Assembly (NCBI RefSeq): GCF_002086735.1
Contig: NZ_MVIJ01000001.1
Coordinates: forward strand, 372,001 to 436,000
From: Mycobacterium scrofulaceum
Lineage (GTDB): Bacteria; Actinomycetota; Actinomycetes; Mycobacteriales; Mycobacteriaceae
Direction of reading: 5' to 3'
Length of the DNA stretch: 64,000 nt
Positions 58,103 through 64,000 of this stretch are shown piece by piece. Position 1 is the first letter of the stretch. The number at the start of each line of letters is the position of its first letter. The notes beneath the pieces were generated by a model. The model had not been told where the DNA came from, made no database searches, and saw nothing but the letters and a program-made list of their open reading frames with translations. A program made the position numbers and the translations under genes.

Positions 58103-59869
58103 TCAGATGGTGCATTTCAGCCCGACGTGGGCGGCGTGGTACCCGAGCCGGCGATAGAACGCCCGAGCCCTTTCGCGGGCCTCGTCCGTGGTCACCTGCG
58201 CCAGCTGTGCCCCGTGTGCTCGGCCGTAGTTGTGTGCCCACTGGACGAGCGCAGTACCAAGACCCTGTCCGCGTTCGGCTTTGGCGACCCGTAATCCCTC
58301 GATCTGCAGCCGGGTGGCGCCGCCGCGGGAAAGGCCGGGAATGATCGTCAATTGCACAGTCGCGACGACCATATCGGAACCGTCCAGGACGACTCCGAGA
58401 TAGTTGGATCGGTTGCGAACGACGATGTCGTAGGCCGCCTCGTAGCGTTCGAGTTCGGCGTCTTCGCGATCCTGACCGAATTCGTCGTCGGAGAGCAGCT
58501 GGGCGATCACCCCCACGTGTTCGCGCGTCGCCCGCTGCACACGATATGTGCGGCCCGCTACCCGCAGCAGTCCTCGAACCGAGGACTGCGCCAGGGCCTG
58601 TAGGCGCGCCACCAACAGGTCCAGCCACCCCCCCACGTTGGTTCGTGCCTCCGCGGTGTCCGGATAGCGGCACCGTAGATGCAGCCCGGACTCGTCCTGG
58701 ATGAACCAGAGCATGACGCCGTCGGTGTCAACGCTCGCGCTCACATACTGGGCGTCGAGTCCGACCGAGTCGATGCGCACCGGAAGTCTGCTTTGGTCCA
58801 GCCAGGAAATCGCGAACATGCCGGGCGCGATGGGCATTCCACCCCATGGAGCCAGTACGTCGGCCAGCGGCCAGGAACCCAGCTGCACGGCTTCTTTGAC
58901 GGCGACGGCCGCGGCGTGTGGCTCGGCAACCGCCGACTCCAGGACCGAATTGGTGATGAACCAGCCCACCGAGTCGTGCCATTTGTCTTCAAATCGGCTG
59001 TGCACGGGGAAGACCGCGCGCAGCGGCGCCCCGGCCAACTCGCGGGTCACCGCAGTCATGGCGACCACAGCGAGCGCCAGCGTCGAGACACCGTCGTCGC
59101 GTGCCTGCGCGGCGAACGCGGCGCCGTCATCGACATCGAACACGTCACGCACTTCGACGCGTTCCGGATGCGGCCCCGACTCACCCAACGGCAGCGGAAA
59201 CCGTGGCATCACCCCACCGCTGTCGCTGATGATTTGCGCCCATCGCGCGCGCACGCCGTCCGGTGCGGCGGGAAGGTCCAGCAGTGCTTGCGTGTGCACG
59301 ACAAATGCCGGCGGCGGCTGCGGCGACGGCGTACGTCCGATCCGCGCGTCGGCGAGCATCGACAACAGGTCCCGGGCAATCACCAGCATCGACCACATGT
59401 CCACGTGGGCGTGGTCGGCAGCGATCACCACCGTCAATCCGGCGGCAGTCTCCAGCACACACAATCGATGGGAGGGCCGCTGATAGGGCGAGCACGTCGC
59501 ATTGAGAACTACTCGCAGCGCGTCGTTGACCGCCTGGCCCGGAGTGATCTCATGCTCTACCCACTTGCCTGGGTGAATATCGATCTCGTTCAGCTGCGGA
59601 TCGCCGTCCGCCCCCGGTGTGAATGCCGTTCGTAGGGTGCCGTGGCGGGCGATCACAGCCAGCCACGCATCGGCCAACGATTGGCGGCTGACCCCCGCCG
59701 GCAACCGAATGGACAGAGCCATCCAGGAGCCTGGTCGTGCGCCCGCACCAACGTGTATGCGCTGGTCGAAAGACACCGGGAGCTGCCGGCCGAGGTCAGA
59801 CACCGACACGTCGTAGCCCCAGAGTCGCCCGAAGGGTAGCCGCAGGTGCGCCACGTTGGTCAGCCGCAT
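58103..59869 (-). CDS. Condensation-domain/GNAT N-acetyltransferase fusion protein
   Basis: The 588-residue protein joins two acyltransferase folds. Residues about 1-430 resemble NRPS condensation/PapA/WES-type chloramphenicol-acetyltransferase-like domains: RHGTLRTAF near 75 and the active-site ADHAHVDMW (residues 151-159), where the catalytic His and Asp of HHxxxDG are kept but the first His is Asp and the Gly is Met. FPVHSRFEDKWHDSVGWFIT near 290 fits the latch/bridging region. Residues about 437-588 are a GNAT domain with LRVAKAERGQGLGTALVQWA (acetyl-CoA loop) and ARAFYRRLGYHAAHVGL. No carrier-protein or adenylation domain is present, so it would need donors in trans. TTAGGG precedes the ATG. 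Function is unknown. Confidence 0.8.
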   Translation of the reverse strand: MRLTNVAHLRLPFGRLWGYDVSVSDLGRQLPVSFDQRIHVGAGARPGSWMALSIRLPAGVSRQSLADAWLAVIARHGTLRTAFTPGADGDPQLNEIDIHPGKWVEHEITPGQAVNDALRVVLNATCSPYQRPSHRLCVLETAAGLTVVIAADHAHVDMWSMLVIARDLLSMLADARIGRTPSPQPPPAFVVHTQALLDLPAAPDGVRARWAQIISDSGGVMPRFPLPLGESGPHPERVEVRDVFDVDDGAAFAAQARDDGVSTLALAVVAMTAVTRELAGAPLRAVFPVHSRFEDKWHDSVGWFITNSVLESAVAEPHAAAVAVKEAVQLGSWPLADVLAPWGGMPIAPGMFAISWLDQSRLPVRIDSVGLDAQYVSASVDTDGVMLWFIQDESGLHLRCRYPDTAEARTNVGGWLDLLVARLQALAQSSVRGLLRVAGRTYRVQRATREHVGVIAQLLSDDEFGQDREDAELERYEAAYDIVVRNRSNYLGVVLDGSDMVVATVQLTIIPGLSRGGATRLQIEGLRVAKAERGQGLGTALVQWAHNYGRAHGAQLAQVTTDEARERARAFYRRLGYHAAHVGLKCTI

Positions 59870-59959
59870 GGCGGTACCCTAACGCCCCAGTTAGCCTGAA
59901 TGCTCGGTCAACGCGGTCGGCTCCGGGGCGAGTCGTCCGGTCGTGAGAAGAGTTGCCTG

Positions 59960-60739
59960 ATGTCCACTTTCGTGGTTCCCGGAGCAGAGCTTGCGGTTGA
60001 ACTGAGCGACGAAGGTGGTCATCCGGTAGTTCAACTGCACGGACTTACCTCCAGCCGCGCGCGTGACCGGGTGCTCAATCTCGACCTCGGCAGGGGCCTC
60101 AGCGGGACCCGACTGCTGCGGTACGACGCACGCGGCCATGGCAAGTCGACTGGGCGCAAGGTCCCGGAGGATTACCGATGGGAAAGCCTTGCCGAGGATC
60201 TTCTGCAGCTGCTCGACAAATGGTTTCCCGGCGAACGGGTGCACGGAGTCGGCCCGTCCATGGGGGCCGGCACGCTGCTGCACGCGGCTGCCCGCGAGCC
60301 GGACCGCTTCGCCGGCCTCACGCTCATGGTGCCGGCCACCGCGTGGGAAACCCGGCCCGCGCAGGCGGCGATCTACCGGGTTGCGGCCGAATTGATCGAA
60401 ACCGAGGGAGTCGGGGCATTCATCGCGTCGTCGCGTGGGGCGACCCCGCCGCCAGCCACGGTCGGCGCGCCCGAAACAGTTCCCGATGTGGCCGACGCGC
60501 TGCTGCCGTCATTGTTTCGAGGCGCGGCTCTCAGCGACCTGCCCGCTCGCGACGCGGTCGCACGAATCGATGTGCCGACGACGATTCTGGCCTGGGTCGG
60601 TGACCCGGCGCATCCGATGTCGACAGCGGAATCGCTTGCCGCACTGATGCCGCGGTCAACGCTCACCGTGGCGCACATCCCGGCCGATGTCGAGACCTGG
60701 CCCCAGATCCTGAGCCAAGACGTCGCCCGCAGAAGCTGA
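59960..60739 (+). CDS. Alpha/beta hydrolase
   Basis: The 259-residue protein has the alpha/beta-hydrolase pattern: oxyanion segment VVQLHGLTSS near residue 30, DARGHGKSTG near 60, and the nucleophile elbow HGVGPSMGAGTLL near 100 (GxSxG with Ser). WVGDPAHPMSTAESL near 215 could hold the acid, with the His near 240 (VAHIPADVETW). I chose ATG 59960 because GAGAAGAG precedes it; an upstream in-frame start at 59900 adds an Arg-rich stretch. It is divergent from the condensation-GNAT gene with a 90-bp shared promoter region, inside the repeat-bounded block. The substrate is unknown. Confidence 0.85.
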   Translation: MSTFVVPGAELAVELSDEGGHPVVQLHGLTSSRARDRVLNLDLGRGLSGTRLLRYDARGHGKSTGRKVPEDYRWESLAEDLLQLLDKWFPGERVHGVGPSMGAGTLLHAAAREPDRFAGLTLMVPATAWETRPAQAAIYRVAAELIETEGVGAFIASSRGATPPPATVGAPETVPDVADALLPSLFRGAALSDLPARDAVARIDVPTTILAWVGDPAHPMSTAESLAALMPRSTLTVAHIPADVETWPQILSQDVARRS

Positions 60740-60943
60740 CCTGTACGCGGACGCCACGTCGGCTCGTGCCTGGGCCGCGTCGGCGTCTTGCATGGGGTAG
60801 GCCATCAGCGGCCTTCGTGTCCTGTCGCGCAACGGATTCCATTTCGGCCGAGTTGACGCATCCGACAACGATCCGACACGCACACCCGTAGTAGTACGCC
60901 ACTGAACTGCGAATATGCGGCTCGATTCCGCGGTTATTGTTCG

Positions 60944-60961
60944 TGCCGGGGGCACAAACAT
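60944..60961 (+). repeat. Putative attR: second copy of the tRNA-Arg 3' repeat
   Basis: This is identical over 18 bp to 57946-57963 and in the same orientation, but the bases before it no longer match the tRNA, so it is not a functional tRNA end. It sits in the 277-bp gap 60740-61016, which otherwise holds nothing I recognise. Confidence 0.75.
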
Positions 60962-61016
60962 CCTCGCAGGTAGGTCGGCCTTCCGACCGTCGGCACGGGC
61001 GGGTTAGATCGTCAGC

Positions 61017-61781
61017 ATGGGCGAACGTGTGACGTTCCAAGGTTCCACGGGCGCGACTCTGGCAGGCGTCATCGAGATGCCGGACGGCGCCGTGCGGGGC
61101 TGGGGCGTGTTCGCGCACGGCTTCACGCTCGGCAAGGATTCGCCCGCCGCGGCGAGGATCTGCAAGCAACTGGCCACCGACGGCATCGGCATGCTGCGCT
61201 TCGACGCGCTGGGCCTCGGCGGATCCGAGGGCGACTGGGGCGACGGGTCGTTCACCGTCAAGGTCCACGACATCGCCAAGGCGTGCGAATTCATGTCAAG
61301 CCGCGGAACCCCGGCCGAGATCCTCATCGGGCACTCGTGGGGCGGCGCGGCGGTGCTCGCCGCGGCCCGGCAGTCGACGGGAGTGCGGTCGGTGGTGACG
61401 GTCGCCGCACCGGTCGACCCGAGCCACGTCGAAAAGCATTACGACGCAGTCGTCGACAGATGCCTGGCCGAGGGCAGCGCCGAATGGATGGTCGGCGGGC
61501 GCACGCTGACGCTCAAGCGGGCATTCGTCGAGGATGTGCGGCGGGCCCAGCTGCGCGGCAAGATCAAGGGTCTGCGCCTGCCGCTGTTGATCCTGCACTC
61601 GCCCACCGACAACACGGTCGGCATCGAGAACGCCAGCGAGATCTTTCGCTTGGCCCGTCACCCCCGCAGCTTCGTCTCCCTGGAGGGGTCGGATCACTTT
61701 CTCACCGCTCGCGGGCAGGCCCACCGGGCGGGGCGAATCATCGGCGCCTGGGCCGATGCCTACCTGGGCGACAACAGCTAG
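61017..61781 (+). CDS. Alpha/beta hydrolase (OsmC-associated/YbaC-like type)
   Basis: The 254-residue serine hydrolase has WGVFAHGFTLGKDSPAAARI near residue 28, DALGLGGSEGDW near 63, and the nucleophile elbow ILIGHSWGGAAVLAAA near 103. The acid is in LILHSPTDNTVGIENA near 200 and the catalytic His in LEGSDHFLTARG near 228. This set matches the hydrolase half of alpha/beta hydrolase-OsmC fusions, but no OsmC domain follows. It starts 55 bp outside the putative attR and is not closely similar to the hydrolase inside the island. The substrate is unknown. Confidence 0.88.
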   Translation: MGERVTFQGSTGATLAGVIEMPDGAVRGWGVFAHGFTLGKDSPAAARICKQLATDGIGMLRFDALGLGGSEGDWGDGSFTVKVHDIAKACEFMSSRGTPAEILIGHSWGGAAVLAAARQSTGVRSVVTVAAPVDPSHVEKHYDAVVDRCLAEGSAEWMVGGRTLTLKRAFVEDVRRAQLRGKIKGLRLPLLILHSPTDNTVGIENASEIFRLARHPRSFVSLEGSDHFLTARGQAHRAGRIIGAWADAYLGDNS

Positions 61782-61836
61782 GCGGAGTAACACCCGCCGA
61801 GAGCGGTTGCGGCGCAGGTCGACAGCGGGGGTGTTC

Positions 61837-62808
61837 TCACACACCGATGCCTTCGGCGAAGTCACCAAGTTGCCCGCGATCGCTGATGTCCAGGACCTCC
61901 ACGTCGTATCGGTCCGACAGCTCCTGACCGAACGCCATGTCCTGCGGGCTACCGGCCGTGTCGAGGAGGCCAAGCTCGACGATGCCGCCCGAACGCGCCC
62001 GGTATTCGGCCCGGGGACTGATCTTCTGCGTGGGCCGGGGCTGGAATGGCAGCACGTCGTGCAGGACCACCTTGCCGACAACCAGATACGACCAGGGCGC
62101 ATCCACCAGCCCCAGGCGCGACACGTCTTGCGACGCCCGCGGAAAGCCACGCGCCCGCGCGATCGCATCCGCGACCTCGATATCGGCGTACCACCCGCAC
62201 TCGCAGTCCGGCACCGGCGGCGCGTGTTCCGGGTGGTAGCGGCATGCCGCGGTGGACCATTTCGTGGGCCACGAGATTTCCGAGTAGTAAGGGGACCTCA
62301 GCACATCCCCGGGGAGTCCCGTCCAGAACCGGAAACCCACCGCCGTCTCCAAACGGCCGAAGCCCGGTGCGGTCAGGCGCTCGTCCAACCACTCGTGCAG
62401 CCCGGGCATTGCCGCCTCGATCGCGACCAACGCGTGTTCGAAGTCGGTGCCGAAGACCGGATTCCGGACGTCGACGCACCGTAACCGGTCGCCGTCGGCA
62501 CCACGCTCCCGCAACCCCGCAACATGCTCGCGACCCAGCGCGACCACCAGATCGGCGTCGAGGTGTTCGGGCCCGACCGACACGGCGCGATGCTCCGCCG
62601 GCGCCGGATAGCCGTGGGCGCGCAACACCGAGCACGCCTGCTCGTCGGCTGTGTCACCCGGCCACGCGAGGGTCCCCGCGCTGGAGACCCGCACCACATC
62701 GCTCAGGCCACGCTCCCGCAGCTGCTCGGCGAACAACGCCGCGGCCATCACGGACCGGGCGCGATTGAAACTGCAGACGAACGCGACGTGCAGCCGGGGT
62801 TCACCCAC
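61837..62808 (-). CDS. Low-molecular-weight phosphatase/arsenate reductase-like protein with extra C-terminal domain
   Basis: The 323-residue protein starts with a low-molecular-weight tyrosine phosphatase fold. The P-loop VAFVCSFNRARSVMAAALF has Cys11-x5-Arg17-Ser18, and RVSSAGTLAWPGDTADEQA follows. The usual Asp-Pro acid loop is replaced by VDVRNPVFGTDFEHA near 115. From about residue 165 a second region begins (RSPYYSEISWPTKW), with CRYHPEHAPPVPDCECGWY near 188, a Cys/His cluster that could bind zinc, then further mixed sequence to the end. I do not recognise this second domain. A GTG start at 62808 gives MGEPRLHVAFVCS. It converges on the hydrolase with a 55-bp gap. Confidence 0.75.
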   Translation of the reverse strand: MGEPRLHVAFVCSFNRARSVMAAALFAEQLRERGLSDVVRVSSAGTLAWPGDTADEQACSVLRAHGYPAPAEHRAVSVGPEHLDADLVVALGREHVAGLRERGADGDRLRCVDVRNPVFGTDFEHALVAIEAAMPGLHEWLDERLTAPGFGRLETAVGFRFWTGLPGDVLRSPYYSEISWPTKWSTAACRYHPEHAPPVPDCECGWYADIEVADAIARARGFPRASQDVSRLGLVDAPWSYLVVGKVVLHDVLPFQPRPTQKISPRAEYRARSGGIVELGLLDTAGSPQDMAFGQELSDRYDVEVLDISDRGQLGDFAEGIGV

Positions 62809-63005
62809 GGGCCGTACCGCATCCCACGCAGCGCGACGAACTCATGGAAGTCCTCCACATCGAGGTTGGCGAACCCGCGGGCGCCCCTCGACAAACGATT
62901 CAAGCCAGGTACAGACACGCACACGCTATGCCACCACGCGCGGGCGGGCCAGCTGGGTCTGAAGCAGCTGGCAGTCGACGATCTTGCCGGTCCCCCCGCC
63001 GCGGC

Positions 63006-63506
63006 TCAATCGCGCGACAGGACGAACGCCTCGATGTGGCGCTTGCCGGCGCGCACTTCGTACTTGCGCCAGCCGGGGTAGAGCTCGAGGCCCTTCTCCC
63101 AGATCTCGTCGCGCTCGCCCGGCGAGGCGAGCCGCGCGGTCGCGTGCCAGGAGTCGCGGCCGATCGCCACGGTCGCCTCCGGGTGGGCCTTGAGGTTGTG
63201 GTACCAGGCGGGATGCTTGGCGCCGCCGAAGTTGGACGCGATGAGCGCCAAGCCATCCGGGTGCGGGATCCCGTACACCGCGACGGTGCGGGGCTCCCCC
63301 GATTTGGCGCCCGTGGTGGTGAGCATGACCACGGGGATACCGGTTGCGACGCCGGCGAAGCTGCTCCTGCCTCCCGTCACCGTGGTGATGAGACGGTCCA
63401 GGTGGTGCGCCGTGGGGCGCAGGAGCGCCGCACCCACCTTCGTGGACGCGAAGCGACGCATCACTCGGTGGAACGCATTGGCATCGTCGAAGGACTGGCC
63501 GGCCAT
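63006..63506 (-). CDS. Deazaflavin (F420)-dependent nitroreductase family protein (Ddn-like)
   Basis: The protein (about 166 residues from this start) is of the split-barrel Ddn/FDOR-A type. It has MLTTTGAKSGEPRTVAVYGI near residue 60, IASNFGGAKHPAWYHNLKAH near 90, and the C-terminal YPGWRKYEVRAGKRHIEAFVL. The phosphate- and Lys/Gly-rich loops suit F420H2 binding. I chose ATG 63506 (MAGQSFDDANAF), since the upstream frame to 63584 is Ser/Arg-rich and unlike the family. Mycobacteria carry many paralogues, so substrate and any role in nitro-prodrug activation cannot be read. Confidence 0.88.
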   Translation of the reverse strand: MAGQSFDDANAFHRVMRRFASTKVGAALLRPTAHHLDRLITTVTGGRSSFAGVATGIPVVMLTTTGAKSGEPRTVAVYGIPHPDGLALIASNFGGAKHPAWYHNLKAHPEATVAIGRDSWHATARLASPGERDEIWEKGLELYPGWRKYEVRAGKRHIEAFVLSRD

Positions 63507-63613
63507 GGTGTCATTGTGACCCCTCCCGGGGTCGCTCAGGGCCTGTTCGCCCGAGCTGAAAATCCGACTGAAAACGCGGTACAAGCGTCTGTTGCAACAC
63601 TAAGCTGCAGCTC

Positions 63614-64000
63614 GTGGGCAAGAACGTGTTTGCCAACGGCCGGGGGCGCTGGCTGGCGATCCTGGGCTCGCTCGCGCTTGCGGCCGGCATGATCTATGCC
63701 CAGGACACGAAGCCGCGATGCTGCGCCCCGGCCGCGGTGGCGGCGGCCCCCACCAAAGCGGCCGCCGCGTCGATCAACGCCGCCGCCCCGTCGGACACCC
63801 CACATACCGCCAGCCCCGCGGAAGTGGAGATGTTGGCCGCCGGCGCGCCCGCGGCCGGCCAGCAGTTCCAGGTCGCCCTGCCCCGTGGCATCGCGTCCGA
63901 GAACAGGCTGCAGGTCGAGACGATCTGGGCGGAGCGCGCCATCAGCGTGCTGTTTCCGCAGATCAAGACCATCTACGGCTACCGGGAGGACGCCCTGCCG
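63614..64000 (+). CDS. Secreted or membrane-anchored protein, N-terminal part (runs off window)
   Basis: From a GTG at 63614 the frame is open to the window end (129 codons). It starts MGKNVFANGRGRWLAILGSL, followed by ALAAGMIYAQ, a signal peptide or N-terminal anchor, then a CC pair and an Ala/Pro/Thr-rich stretch (AAAPTKAAAASINAAAPSD). A more ordered part begins near residue 70 (QFQVALPRGIASENRLQVET, ISVLFPQIKTIYGYRED). The stretch may be an exported domain behind a linker. I do not recognise the family; the missing C-terminus is needed. Confidence 0.65.
   Translation, partial: MGKNVFANGRGRWLAILGSLALAAGMIYAQDTKPRCCAPAAVAAAPTKAAAASINAAAPSDTPHTASPAEVEMLAAGAPAAGQQFQVALPRGIASENRLQVETIWAERAISVLFPQIKTIYGYREDALP

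Larger units (their letters stand above)
57946..60961. mobile_element. Candidate tRNA-Arg-integrated island remnant
   Basis: The segment is bounded by the two 18-bp repeats and carries only two genes, a condensation-GNAT fusion and an alpha/beta hydrolase, divergently transcribed. I find no integrase, excisionase or replication gene, so it would be a decayed or non-autonomous element. From memory this block is not at the argS locus of M. tuberculosis. Confidence 0.55.

Overview
The window is GC-rich chromosomal DNA of a slow-growing, non-tuberculous Mycobacterium. The gene order follows, in reverse, the Mycobacterium tuberculosis segment argS-lysA-hom-thrC-thrB-rho-rpmE-prfA-prmC-wecA-atp-murA-rrn-ogt-alkA-nucS-glgBEP-dinG-pncB-clpS-murI-rph-rdgB (Rv1292 to about Rv1343c, compared from memory). 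A complete rrs-rrl-rrf operon lies next to murA, and MurA carries the mycobacterial Asp in place of the catalytic Cys. The 16S helix-10 and helix-18 sequences fit a slow grower, but I do not assign a species.

Layout. 1-2.5 kb: the start of an unidentified gene, tRNA-Leu(UAG), a free-standing LAGLIDADG endonuclease, an lprD-like gene, a DUF3817 membrane gene and rdgB. 2.6-4.5 kb: an accessory insert (diiron ferritin-like oxidase, DUF4395 membrane protein) that separates rdgB from rph. 4.6-9.8 kb: rph, cAMP-phosphodiesterase-like gene, murI, rhomboid, P1-family hydrolase, DUF2017 and clpS, all on the minus strand; mec-cysO-cysM, expected between rhomboid and hydrolase, are absent here. 9.8-20.4 kb: pncB1, dinG, glgP, glgE and glgB (alpha-glucan metabolism). 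20.5-28.6 kb: CnoX-like thioredoxin, thiolase, methylmalonyl-CoA epimerase, nucS, one class III cyclase, a low-complexity lipoprotein, and an Ada-AlkA fusion coupled to ogt (alkylation repair). 28.6-34.1 kb: the rRNA operon (minus strand) with terminator, spacer, antitermination box and two tandem promoters. 34.1-36.7 kb: murA, a cobalamin adenosyltransferase and DUF2550. 36.7-44.7 kb: the complete F1Fo ATP synthase operon. 44.9-57.8 kb: wecA, sua5, prmC, prfA, rpmE, rho, thrB, thrC, hom, lysA and argS. 57.9-64 kb: an accessory region starting at tRNA-Arg(CCG).

Most of the window is conserved housekeeping DNA. The novelty is in the accessory parts. The strongest candidate is a roughly 3-kb block bounded by an 18-bp perfect direct repeat: one copy is the 3' end of tRNA-Arg(CCG), the other lies 3 kb downstream. 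It holds two divergent genes, a condensation-domain/GNAT acetyltransferase fusion and an alpha/beta hydrolase, and no integrase. It looks like the remnant of a tRNA-integrated element carrying a small acyl-transfer/hydrolysis module. Other points are a phosphatase-like protein fused to a Cys/His-rich domain, the free-standing homing endonuclease beside tRNA-Leu, the palindrome-rich promoter of the ferritin-like gene, and the missing cysteine-synthesis cluster.
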